DNA from: Blastomonas natatoria
GTDB lineage: Bacteria > Pseudomonadota > Alphaproteobacteria > Sphingomonadales > Sphingomonadaceae
NCBI RefSeq assembly: GCF_003201955.1
Contig: NZ_QJJM01000016.1
Span: 31,334 to 95,333, forward strand
DNA: 64,000 bases
Direction: 5' to 3'
Below, in pieces: positions 1 to 8,852 of the stretch. Position 1 is the stretch's first letter. Each line of letters opens with the position of its first letter. Under the pieces are notes generated by a model, which saw nothing but the letters and a program-made list of their open reading frames with translations, was not told where the DNA came from and did not search any database. A program made the translations under genes and the position numbers.

Positions 1-2
1 AG

Positions 3-1901
3 GCGGCGATGCAGCCGCATCAGGCGCTGACCGACGCGCTGTTCGAGGAAATGAAGGGGCGCATCAAGGAGGATGACAGCTCGGTCCCGCAAAAGGACGG
101 AGACTGGTACTACTGGGTCGAGTACGACAAGGGCGCCCAGTACAAGAAATGGTATCGCAGGCCCGTGGCGGGTGGCGACAAGGTTCTCATCCTCGACGAA
201 ACCGAACTCGCACGGGACAAGGACTATTTCCGCCTCGGCGCCTTTTCGGTCAGCCCCGATGGCAGGCTGCTCGCCTATTCGGTCGACGACAATGGTTCGG
301 AGCGGTTCGAGGCACGCTTCAAGGACCTGACCACCGGGAAGGTTCTGGAAGACGTCATTCCGGGCACGCTTTCCAGCCTGGTCTGGACCGCAGACGGGAA
401 GGGCCTGCTTTACGGTCTCGCCAACGAGAACTGGCGCACCGATAACGCCCGGCTGCACCTGCTCGGAACGCCGCTCGAAAAGGATATCGAGCTGTACAAG
501 GAGGCCGACGAAGGCTTCCGTGTCGATATCGGCATGACCTCCAACGAGAAATACATTGTCATCGCCACCGGCGACAACGAAACCAGCGAGGTCCGGCTGC
601 TGCCCGCCGACAACCCGCTGGCCCAGCCGATCCTCATCAGCCCGCGCCAGAAGGGCCGGGAATATGATGTCGAGGAGCGCGACGGCACGCTGTTCATCCA
701 CACCAACGACGATCACGTGAACTTTCGGCTTGCCACTGCGAGCATCGACAATCCGGGGCAATGGACCACGCTCATCCCGGGCAGCGACGAATTCTACATG
801 ACCGACATGAACGCCTTCAAGAACTTCTATGTCGTCGAAGGGCGGCGGGGCGGCCTCGACCAGATCGAGATCCGCGACTATGCGGATGCGAGCAAGGTGC
901 AGCCGATCACCTTCCCGGAGGCAAGCTATTCCGCCTCGCTGGGCGACAATCCCGAATGGGACATGAAGGTGCTGCGCCTCGCCTATGAATCGATGGTCAC
1001 GCCCGATACGGTCTATGACTACGACGTGGCGACGCAGAAGCTGACCGTGCTCAAGGTGCAGGAAGTGCCCTCGGGCTACAACGCCGCCGATTACGAGACC
1101 GAGCGGCTGATGATCACTGCGCGCGACGGAACGCAGGTGCCGGTTTCGGTCATCTATCGCAAGGGCTTCAGGAAGGATGGCAGCGCGCCGCTGCACCTCT
1201 ATGCCTATGGCGCCTATGGCTATGCCGTGCCGCCCAGCTTCTCGGTCACCCGTCTGAGCCTGGTCGATCGCGGCTTTGCCTATGCCATCGCGCATATCCG
1301 CGGCGGCGACGATCTGGGCCGCAAATGGTATCTCGACGGAAAGCTGACCAAGCGGACCAACACGTTCAACGACTTTGTCGATGTCGCCAAGGGGCTGATT
1401 GCCAAGGGCTATACGGCCAAGGGCAAGGTCACCGCGAGCGGCGGCTCTGCGGGGGGCGAGCTGATGGGCGTGGTCGTCAACACCGATCCCGATCTGTGGG
1501 GCGCGGTTGTCGCGCATGTGCCCTTTGTCGATGTGGTCAACACGATGCTCGACGAGACGCTGCCGCTCACTCCCGGCGAATGGCCCGAATGGGGCAACCC
1601 GATCACCGACAAGGCGGCGTTCGACCTGCTGATGTCGTACAGCCCGTATGACAATGTGAAGGCCCAGGCCTATCCGCCGCTGCTGGTGACCGCCGGCCTC
1701 AATGATCCGCGCGTGACCTATTGGGAGCCAGCCAAATGGGTGGCGAAGCTGCGCGTCACCAAGACCGATGACAACGCACTGCTGCTCAAGACCAACATGG
1801 GCGCGGGCCATGGCGGCAAGTCGGGGCGGTTCGATTCGCTCAAGGAAACCGCCGAGGAGTTCGCCTTCATCCTCTGGCAGATGGGCATGGCCGGGAAATA
1901 A
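3..1901 (+). CDS. Oligopeptidase B-like S9 prolyl oligopeptidase family serine peptidase (5' end outside window)
   Basis: Serine peptidase of the S9A family, closest in style to oligopeptidase B (protease II), which cleaves short peptides after basic residues. An N-terminal beta-propeller region is followed by an alpha/beta-hydrolase domain. The catalytic serine lies in a GGSAGG motif near nt 1445, with a downstream Asp in a GLNDPRV context and a His in GAGHGGKSGRF near the C-terminus. The reading frame is open to the left edge. An ATG at nt 9 is internal by homology, because family members of about 690 residues have roughly 60-80 more residues before the LFEEMKGRIKEDD stretch. The gene is therefore treated as truncated by the window. 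No signal peptide can be judged. Family is confident; the exact substrate preference is inferred. Confidence 0.93.
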   Translation, partial: AAMQPHQALTDALFEEMKGRIKEDDSSVPQKDGDWYYWVEYDKGAQYKKWYRRPVAGGDKVLILDETELARDKDYFRLGAFSVSPDGRLLAYSVDDNGSERFEARFKDLTTGKVLEDVIPGTLSSLVWTADGKGLLYGLANENWRTDNARLHLLGTPLEKDIELYKEADEGFRVDIGMTSNEKYIVIATGDNETSEVRLLPADNPLAQPILISPRQKGREYDVEERDGTLFIHTNDDHVNFRLATASIDNPGQWTTLIPGSDEFYMTDMNAFKNFYVVEGRRGGLDQIEIRDYADASKVQPITFPEASYSASLGDNPEWDMKVLRLAYESMVTPDTVYDYDVATQKLTVLKVQEVPSGYNAADYETERLMITARDGTQVPVSVIYRKGFRKDGSAPLHLYAYGAYGYAVPPSFSVTRLSLVDRGFAYAIAHIRGGDDLGRKWYLDGKLTKRTNTFNDFVDVAKGLIAKGYTAKGKVTASGGSAGGELMGVVVNTDPDLWGAVVAHVPFVDVVNTMLDETLPLTPGEWPEWGNPITDKAAFDLLMSYSPYDNVKAQAYPPLLVTAGLNDPRVTYWEPAKWVAKLRVTKTDDNALLLKTNMGAGHGGKSGRFDSLKETAEEFAFILWQMGMAGK

Positions 1902-1910
1902 GCCGGTATG

Positions 1911-1944
1911 GGCCGGGGCAGGGCGCCAGCGCTCAGCCCCGGCC
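1911..1944. terminator. Convergent intergenic stem-loop
   Basis: A 9-bp perfect GC stem (1911-1919 with 1936-1944) lies between the convergent peptidase gene and the secreted-protein gene. There is no clear U-tract on either strand, so it is a possible bidirectional terminator or simply a hairpin. Confidence 0.4.
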
Positions 1945-1949
1945 ATGCG

Positions 1950-2789
1950 TCAGCGGCAGGGGCCGAGCTGTTCTCGCACGTAATTATAGTCGCGCCGCGC
2001 CAGATCATTGTCGGCGGGCGTGTCGGACACCAGTGCCCGCGCCGGAATCTCGCGCGGGAGGAAGCAGGCGAGGCGGTACCAGAGCAGGGTATTGCGGCGC
2101 GGCGGCGCGGCGGCTTCGTCTACGATCTCGGTCAACGATACGGCCCAGCGAGGCGCGAGGCCCGGCCGGCGCAGCACGGTGATCGATACCGGGTCGCCGG
2201 TCGAGGTTGCCAGAAACACCTGGGTTTCCCCTTCGCCTTGCAAGTTCCCGCGCACATGCAGCGCCTCGCGGATGCCCCGAATGCTGGGGGGCGCGCTGGG
2301 GCTCACGAGTTCGGTGATGATCGTGCGTGCCTGCTGCTCGATCTCGGGGCTCCAGGCGATCTGCGCATCCTTTGATACCAGCTGAATTTCTCCCGCACGC
2401 GTCCCGGGGCGGGCAAACAGCAGGAACTGTTGCTTCTTGAGCTTGGGAACGTTGCCCTTGGCGTTACGCGGCACGTCAACCAGATAGCGAATCGATTCGC
2501 TTACCCCCTGCTTTCCGCGAATGAGATTCAATACCTGCGCCTCGACAAACAGCCGTGCCATTCCGGGAGCGACGTCCGGCGCGCGCTCCGGATCGACCAC
2601 GGTTGTCTTCCTTATCTGCACCCGCATCACCTGCGGGGCGATGTCTGTCAGCCGTGCCAGAGCGACATATCCGGGTGCATCCGTTTCGGATGAAACCTGT
2701 GCATTCGCGCCGTATACGATAGGAAAACCACCACTAATTGCGACGGTTAAGGCCAGGGTGGTGGCAAGCGATTTCAGCGCGTGCGGCAT
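1950..2789 (-). CDS. Secreted protein of unknown function
   Basis: A 279-residue protein with a clear N-terminal signal peptide (basic start, hydrophobic run, likely cleavage after the ANA near residue 30). It is therefore predicted to be periplasmic or exported. I do not recognise a domain. The body is rich in charged residues and beta-prone segments, and the C-terminus has a cysteine-containing LACFLPRE patch and a final cysteine (GPCR end) that could pair. The start is supported by a GAGGAG Shine-Dalgarno about 8 nt upstream of the ATG. It is divergent from tonB and convergent with the S9 peptidase, so it is probably monocistronic. Product name should stay hypothetical. Confidence 0.72.
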   Translation of the reverse strand: MPHALKSLATTLALTVAISGGFPIVYGANAQVSSETDAPGYVALARLTDIAPQVMRVQIRKTTVVDPERAPDVAPGMARLFVEAQVLNLIRGKQGVSESIRYLVDVPRNAKGNVPKLKKQQFLLFARPGTRAGEIQLVSKDAQIAWSPEIEQQARTIITELVSPSAPPSIRGIREALHVRGNLQGEGETQVFLATSTGDPVSITVLRRPGLAPRWAVSLTEIVDEAAAPPRRNTLLWYRLACFLPREIPARALVSDTPADNDLARRDYNYVREQLGPCR

Positions 2790-3102
2790 CGTCGAGTCTC
2801 CTCGTTTTCAGGGTCCGGGAAGGCGGCTCTCGGGGCTCAAAGGTTAATTCAAACTGAATCCATTTAAGCGATTGCCTGCTGATAAGTTGCGCGTTAAATC
2901 CCCTTTCGGGCAAGAGAAAAACAAACCAGAGGCTGGAGCACAGTCGGGGAGCGGGAGGCAAACCTTAACGGGTTGCAGTCCGCAACTTGTGTGTTTCCTG
3001 CGCCAGCTGCGGTCATCAGCTGGTTTGTCCGGGTGTCGTGGATTGCAATGTCGGCGCTCCCCGGATGACGGGTTTCACTAGGGTAAGGAGCGTCGTTTCT
3101 GA
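2790..3102. other. Divergent intergenic region upstream of tonB
   Basis: A 313-nt non-coding stretch between the divergent secreted-protein gene and tonB. It is more AT-rich than its surroundings in the 2850-2930 part and should carry promoters for both genes. I could not assign a confident -35/-10 pair, Fur box or riboswitch fold by eye. An AAGGAG ribosome binding site for tonB lies at its right end (near 3085). Confidence 0.5.
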
Positions 3103-3765
3103 ATGGCCTATGCTGATCAACAGGCAAGCGGAAACAAGATAGTTTCCCTGGTTATCGTGGCATTGATCCACATCGTGGTCATCTATGCCCTGGTAACAGG
3201 ACTTGCATATAGTGCGGTCAAGACGGTGGCTGAAAAGCTGAACGTCGTTGATGTTCAAGAAGAGGTTGTGGAGCCGGAAGAGCCGCCGCCACCTCCGCCG
3301 GACCAGCCGATCACACCGCCGCCGGTGGTAACGCCGCCGCCGATCGTTCGGACGCCGCCAACCACGGCTCCGGTCATCACCACCACCAATGTTCCCCCGC
3401 CGGTATTCATTCCGAATCCCGTTGCGGCACCGCCGCCCGCGCCTCCGGCTCCGCCTCCGCCGCCTTCCAAGGCTTCGGGTGCATCGCCGCGCGGCAACCC
3501 GGGCAGCTGGGCAACCCCCAACGACTACCCCGCGCGAGCACTGCGTGAAGAGCGTGCTGGTACCACTCGTTTCCGCGTCACCATCGGCCCAGACGGCCGC
3601 GTGACGGATTGTCAGATCACCGGATCGAGCGGCCATGCCGATCTCGACGAGGCGACCTGCAAGAACGTGACCCGCAGGGCGCGCTTCAAGCCCGCTCTCG
3701 ATGCTGCCGGAAACGCGATTTCGGATACCTATTCGAACGCGGTTCGCTGGGAAATTCCGAAGTAA
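3103..3765 (+). CDS. tonB: Energy transducer TonB
   Basis: Couples the proton motive force harvested by ExbB/ExbD to outer-membrane TonB-dependent receptors. The 220-residue protein has a short cytoplasmic N-terminus and one membrane anchor (about residues 12-38). A long Pro-rich periplasm-spanning segment with PPPPP runs and PTTAPV-like repeats follows (about 50-125), then a TonB C-terminal domain (about 130-220) with the usual FRVTIGPDGRV-type strand. An AAGGAG ribosome binding site sits about 12 nt before the ATG. It is first in a tonB-exbB-exbD-exbD operon, an arrangement common in sphingomonads and xanthomonads. No regulatory box was recognised upstream. Confidence 0.95.
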   Translation: MAYADQQASGNKIVSLVIVALIHIVVIYALVTGLAYSAVKTVAEKLNVVDVQEEVVEPEEPPPPPPDQPITPPPVVTPPPIVRTPPTTAPVITTTNVPPPVFIPNPVAAPPPAPPAPPPPPSKASGASPRGNPGSWATPNDYPARALREERAGTTRFRVTIGPDGRVTDCQITGSSGHADLDEATCKNVTRRARFKPALDAAGNAISDTYSNAVRWEIPK

Positions 3766-3862
3766 CATTTGGACTGGATGCCGCTGCGGCGGATTGGGTT
3801 TTTGGTTCTAGACGCACCGATTTTTGGACGGCGCTCTATCTATTTTCTGAGAGGAAGTTTTG

Positions 3863-4627
3863 ATGTTGATTGAAATGCTGGCTGCGGCTGCAGGTGAAGC
3901 GCCGAAAAACGCTTTTGGTTTTGCAGAAGCTCTCGAGCAGGGCGGTGTGATCGCTTACGCCACCGTCGTCATCCTGGGTATCATGTCGTTCGGTTCGTTC
4001 TTCATCCTGTTCACCAAGCTGTTCGAACAGCAGAAGGTGCTTTCGCAGGGTGCCAAGGTTCGTGAAACCTTCTGGCGCGCTGGCAGCATGAAGGAAGGCG
4101 CCAACAAGCTCGAGAAGAACACTGCCTATCGTCAGATCGTCGACGACGGCCTGAAGGCGCAGGAAGAGCATGCCAAGCTGACCGACCCTGTCGAAGCGCA
4201 TGACTGGCTGCACGGTTCGCTGAGCCGTTCGGAAGCTGCCATCAACGCCAAGCTGGCTGGTGGTCTGCCGTTCCTTGCAACCGTGGGTGCAACCTCGCCG
4301 TTCATCGGTCTGTTCGGTACCGTTATCGGTATCTACCGCGCTCTGATCAAGATCGGCATCGCCGGTCAGGCATCGATCGACCAGGTCGCCGGCCCCGTCG
4401 GTGAAGCTCTGATCATGACCGCACTGGGTCTGGGCGTGGCCGTTCCCGCTGTGCTTGCCTACAACTGGCTGCAGGCTCGCAACAAGCTGATCGCTGCTCA
4501 GCTGAGCGCGTTCTCGACCGACGTTCTGGGTTACATGGCTTCGAACGGTGCCGTGGTTCCGGCAACCAAGGCTGCTGCTCCGGTTGCCAAGCCTGCTGCT
4601 CCCGCCGCCGCTCCGATCAAGAAGTAA
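3863..4627 (+). CDS. exbB: MotA/TolQ/ExbB proton channel family protein ExbB
   Basis: Inner-membrane proton-channel subunit of the TonB motor. Three transmembrane segments are visible at about residues 28-50, 134-158 and 180-202, with a cytoplasmic region between the first and second. The second segment carries the family GATSPFIGLFGTVIGI motif. The C-terminus is an Ala/Pro/Lys-rich tail (about 230-254), often seen in alphaproteobacterial ExbB. The ATG at 3863 is preferred over the TTG three bases earlier because GAGGAAG lies 6 nt upstream. It lies about 97 nt after tonB and is followed by two exbD genes, so the whole TonB motor is encoded here. Confidence 0.96.
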   Translation: MLIEMLAAAAGEAPKNAFGFAEALEQGGVIAYATVVILGIMSFGSFFILFTKLFEQQKVLSQGAKVRETFWRAGSMKEGANKLEKNTAYRQIVDDGLKAQEEHAKLTDPVEAHDWLHGSLSRSEAAINAKLAGGLPFLATVGATSPFIGLFGTVIGIYRALIKIGIAGQASIDQVAGPVGEALIMTALGLGVAVPAVLAYNWLQARNKLIAAQLSAFSTDVLGYMASNGAVVPATKAAAPVAKPAAPAAAPIKK

Positions 4628-4802
4628 TCCGGCTGGGATAGGGGTGCGATCGGGCTTCGGCACATCGCACCCTGCCCAGGCAGTCATGCCTCACGGGGCA
4701 TGTTGCATCGGATAGACTGGCCGGTTGGGGCTTGCTCCTTCCGCCAGTGACACAGCCACCGCTCCTTTGGGCAAGTGGCATGACAGAATAGGATTTGTTG
4801 CG

Positions 4803-5336
4803 ATGGCAATGAGCGTTGGAGGCGCCGGCGGCGAAGAGAAGCCGATGTCGGACATCAACACCACGCCCCTCGTGGACGTGATGCTGGTGCTTCTCATCAT
4901 CTTCCTGATCGCGATTCCGGTCGTGATCCAGACGGTGGATGATCTGGAAATCCCGGTGGTCGAATTTGAACCGACCGAGACTAAGAACGAAAACATCCTG
5001 CTTTCGGTTTCCTCGACTGATGCCAATGGCCTCAGCCCCGGTGACGAAGGCTTTGCGGGCGCAAGCCCGAACGGCGAATGCCGCGTGTATGTGAACGTGA
5101 CGCCGGTGGACAATGTCGAACTCCAGGAACTCGCTGTGAAGCGTCTGGAATCGATCATCGAAAACGCCGGTGGTGTGGAAAACCTGAAGGAAGAGGATCT
5201 TCCCGAAGTGCACATCCGTGGTGACATCAATGCCCCCTACCGGTGCATTGGCGGCGCCATCTTCACCGTGCAGCGTGCCGGTTTCGCCAAGGTGGGCTTC
5301 ATTTCCTCGCCCATCGCACTGGTTGAAGCAGGTTAA
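4803..5336 (+). CDS. exbD: ExbD/TolR family biopolymer transporter (first paralogue, extended)
   Basis: Single-pass inner-membrane partner of ExbB. Residues 14-40 hold the SDINTTPLVDVMLVLL signature, with Asp25 the protonatable residue in the membrane helix, and the rest is periplasmic. At 177 residues it is longer than its neighbour (147). The extra length is an insertion at about residues 72-95 plus a longer linker around 120-140, and it carries two cysteines (Cys93, Cys148) absent from the second paralogue. The ATG at 4803 was chosen because the SDINTTP motif normally lies close to the N-terminus and an in-frame TTG at 4725 would add a non-homologous extension. Likely works with the second ExbD in one motor. 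Confidence 0.93.
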   Translation: MAMSVGGAGGEEKPMSDINTTPLVDVMLVLLIIFLIAIPVVIQTVDDLEIPVVEFEPTETKNENILLSVSSTDANGLSPGDEGFAGASPNGECRVYVNVTPVDNVELQELAVKRLESIIENAGGVENLKEEDLPEVHIRGDINAPYRCIGGAIFTVQRAGFAKVGFISSPIALVEAG

Positions 5337-5374
5337 GCGCTTCGGTGCGCACACAGGAATTGGAGTAGCTTGAT

Positions 5375-5818
5375 ATGGCAATGAGTGGCGGCAAGGACGA
5401 TGGCGAGCCGATGATGGAGATGAACACGACGCCGTTGATCGACGTCATGCTCGTGCTTCTCATCATGTTCATCATCACCATCCCGGTGCAGACCCATGCG
5501 GTCAAGATCGACCTTCCGGTCGACAGCCAGACCCCACCGGATGTCCAGATCGAACCGGTCAAGAACAAGCTGACCGTCGATACCAACGATACCATTGCCT
5601 GGAACGGCACGCCGGTATCACAGGGACAGCTGGCTGGCATTCTGGCACAGACCCGCAACATGGATCCGGAACCCGAACTGCAGTTCCAGCCGGATGCCCG
5701 TTCGCGCTATCAGATCACCGACGAGGTTCTCGCCGTGATCAAGCGCAGCGGCGTGACCAAGCTGGGCTTCGTGGGTAACGAACAGTACGGCACGTTCCAG
5801 AAGCCCCCGGGTCAGTAA
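5375..5818 (+). CDS. exbD: ExbD/TolR family biopolymer transporter (second paralogue)
   Basis: A 147-residue ExbD with the typical EMNTTPLIDVMLVLLIMF membrane segment, Asp23 in the proton path, and a compact periplasmic TolR-like domain. It starts with the same MAMSGG-type sequence as the preceding paralogue, which supports both start choices and an origin by duplication. GGAG occurs about 10 nt upstream of the ATG. It is the last gene of the tonB operon and is followed by a strong rho-independent terminator. Paired non-identical ExbDs are known in Xanthomonas-type TonB systems. Confidence 0.95.
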   Translation: MAMSGGKDDGEPMMEMNTTPLIDVMLVLLIMFIITIPVQTHAVKIDLPVDSQTPPDVQIEPVKNKLTVDTNDTIAWNGTPVSQGQLAGILAQTRNMDPEPELQFQPDARSRYQITDEVLAVIKRSGVTKLGFVGNEQYGTFQKPPGQ

Positions 5819-5847
5819 TCACCCGGAAGGCTTTGGCCGAAAAAAAG

Positions 5848-5884
5848 AAAAGGGGCGGCGTAGCGATACGCCGCCCCTTTTTCA
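5848..5884. terminator. Bidirectional rho-independent terminator after tonB-exbBDD
   Basis: A near-perfect GC-rich stem, AAAGGGGCGGCGT pairing with ACGCCGCCCCTTT around an AGCGAT loop, is flanked by an A-run on the left and a T-run on the right. It can therefore terminate both the tonB operon (+) and the leftward gene ending at 5903. Confidence 0.9.
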
Positions 5885-5902
5885 TGTGACCGCCGGACGG
5901 CT

Positions 5903-7285
5903 TCAGCTGTTGCGCTGACGATCCGACAATTGTCGCAAGGTTGCCAGGGCATCGCGCAGGGCAGCGTCCATATCATCCTCTTGAGGCGCCTCGATGGCCA
6001 ACTCTTCCCCGCCCTCGTCTGCATCGACCATGGGTTCGCCGTGCGACAGAATGCTGGGGGGAAGATAGGTGACCTCTTCATCCGTCAGCGGCTGGGCCAG
6101 GAATGGTGCCACGTCGCTTGCCGCCTCGCTGGCGAAGTCTGTTGCGGCATCTGCATCTGCTTCGGCGCGGGCGTCGGGCGGCGCCAGATCGCCGAGGCGC
6201 ACGCGGAAAGGCTGCGCTTCTGTCAGATCCAAGGCCTCCGCCACCATGGCCTCCGTCTCGAGGGGACGAGCAATCGGGACGACGGTCGCATCAGCTGTCG
6301 TGAAGCTCGGAGCGCTGCGGAACGCCGCAGCGTCCTGACGACGGCGCGCAAGCCCCGTTTCCAGCCGCTCCAGCAGCTCGGCGACGCTCAGGTGATCGAG
6401 GTCCGGAAGTGGCTGCGCGAATGGGCCAGGGGCGTCGGCGCCACGCTGAAGGGCGCTGTTCGGCAATATTTCGGTTGCTATGGGCGCAGCAGCAGGCGCC
6501 TCGGCGACCAAGAACTCCTGCGCCTCGTGCGAAAGCTCAGGATCGAGGCTGTTTCCGGGGATCGCTGTGGCAGAATCGTCATCGATACTGGTGGCAACAG
6601 GGGGGGCAGCCCATTCTGCTGATGATGGCGGCGCGAAACGCAGCGAGGGAGCCATCGGCGATGCGCTGGGCTCCTCGAGCGATGGCGCAATCGTCATGTC
6701 CATGCCGAGTTCCAGCGGGCTTGCCGCTGGCATGTCGCCAGTCTTGACGGGTTCGTTCAGATCGCTGCTCGCGCGGATCGGCGCACGCACGGGTGCGTCC
6801 GGATGCTGATCGCCGTTTCGGATTCGCACCGGTGCCAGGTCCGAAAAATCGGTGATGGTTCCGGGGGCAGCTTCCGACTTGCCGAAGCGCAGCGAGCGCA
6901 ACCAACCGGCCAGCTTGCCGCCCTTGCTCGCCGGAGCGACGCTCTGCGCCTCGTCCTTCCCGGCTTCACCGGCCTTCTGGATCGCAGTTTCAAAACCCAT
7001 GTCGTCACTCTCCACGCGCGGCAGCAACGCGAGCAGCGCTCCTGCGGTCAGTGTTCCAATGCCTGCGCTCAGGGCCAGGCGGGCGGTGTCGCCGAGCGGT
7101 GGCGCCGCTGCAGGCAGCAATTCGGCGATGCCATAGGCAGTCACGAAACCTTCGATGGCGCTCATCGGGATGAAGCTGCTGCCGAAACCTGCGGCCAGAC
7201 CCCCGCCCAGCGCGAGCGCGACCGGGTGCCGCGCCACGAGGCCGGCGCCCTCCGCATCATCGGCTTGCGATGTCACCATGCCCAT
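5903..7285 (-). CDS. Membrane-anchored protein of unknown function downstream of exosortase-associated glycosyltransferase
   Basis: About 460 residues. Two hydrophobic, glycine/alanine-rich segments near the N-terminus (roughly residues 24-50 and 65-90) are followed by a long, low-complexity Ala/Pro/acidic region. The C-terminal third contains short helices with LLERLETGLARRRQD and LRDALATLRQLSDRQ patterns that look like coiled-coil or docking helices. No enzyme motif is visible and I do not recognise the family. The ATG at 7285 follows the glycosyltransferase stop by 21 nt, so the two are probably co-transcribed. A scaffold-like role in the envelope polysaccharide locus is speculation from position only. 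Confidence 0.7.
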   Translation of the reverse strand: MGMVTSQADDAEGAGLVARHPVALALGGGLAAGFGSSFIPMSAIEGFVTAYGIAELLPAAAPPLGDTARLALSAGIGTLTAGALLALLPRVESDDMGFETAIQKAGEAGKDEAQSVAPASKGGKLAGWLRSLRFGKSEAAPGTITDFSDLAPVRIRNGDQHPDAPVRAPIRASSDLNEPVKTGDMPAASPLELGMDMTIAPSLEEPSASPMAPSLRFAPPSSAEWAAPPVATSIDDDSATAIPGNSLDPELSHEAQEFLVAEAPAAAPIATEILPNSALQRGADAPGPFAQPLPDLDHLSVAELLERLETGLARRRQDAAAFRSAPSFTTADATVVPIARPLETEAMVAEALDLTEAQPFRVRLGDLAPPDARAEADADAATDFASEAASDVAPFLAQPLTDEEVTYLPPSILSHGEPMVDADEGGEELAIEAPQEDDMDAALRDALATLRQLSDRQRNS

Positions 7286-7306
7286 CAAACCCCGTTGCCG
7301 TCCTGT

Positions 7307-8554
7307 TCAGGCAGCGCTGGAAACGCGTCTGCCTGCCTGACGTTCTAGCATGTTTTGGTAAACGGGTTGATAACGTTGCACATTCCGCGCCCAGTTGCGC
7401 TCTTCGGCCACGAACGCGCGGGCTACCGTCCTGCGCTGGTCCCAGTCGGATCGCGCTGCAACGAGCTTGGCCAGCGCTGCGGCCAAGGCCTCGGGATTGT
7501 CGGGGGGAAAGAGTGTGCCGGTGACGCCATCGGCTATGAGTTCGCGATGCCCGCCGACATCGGATGCAGCGACGAGCCGCCCTTGCGCCATGGCCTCCAG
7601 CGGCTTGAGCGGGGTCACCGTTTCGGTCAGCCGCATCGCCTTGCGCGGATAGACGAGAATATCGGTCAGGCTGTAATAATGTTCGACCTCATGATGCGGC
7701 ACGCGCCCCACAAAGCGGATGGCATGGGCAGCAGGCGAACGTTCCGCCTGGGCGCGCAGGTCCGCCTCGGCGGGTCCACCGCCCACCAGCAGTAGCCGGA
7801 TATCGGGGTTGCCCGCCACCAGCGTCGGCATGGCCGCAATCAGGTCGTCCAGCCCTTCATAAGGATAGAAGCTGCCGATGAAACCGAGCACGGTCTTGCC
7901 AGCCAGACCCAGCGCCTCGGCGCGTTTCGGATCGGCTGGCACAGGCGTGCCGAACATTTCCATGTCCACGCCGTTGGGCGATATCATGATCTTGTCCGAA
8001 GCAAAGCCGCGCGCGATCAGATCATCGCGCAGCCCTTCGCAGATCACGGCGACCGCGTCCGCTTGGGCAACGACGCGGTTTTCCATCTGCCTTGTGAGCC
8101 AGTATTTGGCCGATGTCTCGCTGCCGGTACCATTGCCGACCGCTGCATCTTCCCAGAATGCACGGATTTCATAGAGTACTGGCAAGCCCAGCCTGCGTCC
8201 GGCGCGGATGGCAGCCAGACCGTTAAGGGCAGGCGAATGCGCATGAAGAATGTCGGGTTTGAAGATCGCGGCCGTCGCCTCGGTCGCGCGCGCGAGCGCG
8301 GCAATGTCGCGCCATTCGCGCAGACCCGGCGGTCCGGAGACGCTTTCCATCGTTCGGTGGAAGGTCAGGCCGTCATGCGTCTCGACCGCGTCGATCTCCG
8401 CGCCGTCTGGCAGCGATGCCTGGTGCCGCACGCTGGTGACACCGCGCACTTCCAGGCCAGCGCGCAGCTGGGCGGCCATGATCGCGCGCGTGCGGAAACT
8501 GTAGCCGCTGTGCAGTGGCAGGCTGTGATCAAGAACGTGCAAGATGCGGGTCAT
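7307..8554 (-). CDS. Glycosyltransferase family 4, exosortase A system-associated (TIGR04063-like)
   Basis: A 415-residue GT-B fold glycosyltransferase. The N-terminus (RILHVLDHSLPLHSGYSFRT) matches the distinctive start of the PEP-CTERM/exosortase A-associated glycosyltransferase family. The C-terminal half holds the nucleotide-sugar site with an LGFIGSFYPYEGLDDL stretch and an E-x7-E-like PLKPLEAMAQGR segment. The ATG at 8554 was preferred over a TTG three codons earlier because it places MTRILHVLDH at the terminus. It is divergent from the small membrane protein and ligase genes on the other strand, as expected for a locus building a surface glycan. No exosortase (EpsH/XrtA) or PEP-CTERM protein lies in this window. 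Confidence 0.87.
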   Translation of the reverse strand: MTRILHVLDHSLPLHSGYSFRTRAIMAAQLRAGLEVRGVTSVRHQASLPDGAEIDAVETHDGLTFHRTMESVSGPPGLREWRDIAALARATEATAAIFKPDILHAHSPALNGLAAIRAGRRLGLPVLYEIRAFWEDAAVGNGTGSETSAKYWLTRQMENRVVAQADAVAVICEGLRDDLIARGFASDKIMISPNGVDMEMFGTPVPADPKRAEALGLAGKTVLGFIGSFYPYEGLDDLIAAMPTLVAGNPDIRLLLVGGGPAEADLRAQAERSPAAHAIRFVGRVPHHEVEHYYSLTDILVYPRKAMRLTETVTPLKPLEAMAQGRLVAASDVGGHRELIADGVTGTLFPPDNPEALAAALAKLVAARSDWDQRRTVARAFVAEERNWARNVQRYQPVYQNMLERQAGRRVSSAA

Positions 8555-8678
8555 GGCGATCAACCCTATGGCGCAAAAGGATTAACGCGGCGTCAACCCA
8601 TTGCGCTTATGGCTGTAAACCGCAAGCCACTCCGTGCATAAACGGATGGTTCGATGTTCAGGGCAGGGCCGCGGCTTC

Positions 8679-8852
8679 ATGGTCGACAATTTCTCCATTG
8701 CGATCTCGCACCTGCTGATTGCGCTGGCGGCATGGCGCCTGGTGTGGCGCGCCGATCTGGACAAGGAAGCGCCACCGGAAAAGGACAAGCTGGGATCCGG
8801 GTTCTTCCAGCCCAGGCGTCGTCCAGGCACCGAGGAGCGCAGCGATGCGTGA
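8679..8852 (+). CDS. Small membrane protein translationally coupled to O-glycosylation ligase
   Basis: A 57-residue protein with one N-terminal hydrophobic helix (about residues 5-21, ending in AAWRLVWRADLD) followed by a charged Lys/Glu/Pro tail. Its stop overlaps the ATG of the ligase gene by 8 nt (ATGCGTGA), a classic translational-coupling arrangement and the main reason for believing it is real. An earlier in-frame start at 8634 would add a basic, non-hydrophobic leader and is less likely. No known domain. A role as an accessory of the membrane ligase is inference. Confidence 0.62.
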   Translation: MVDNFSIAISHLLIALAAWRLVWRADLDKEAPPEKDKLGSGFFQPRRRPGTEERSDA

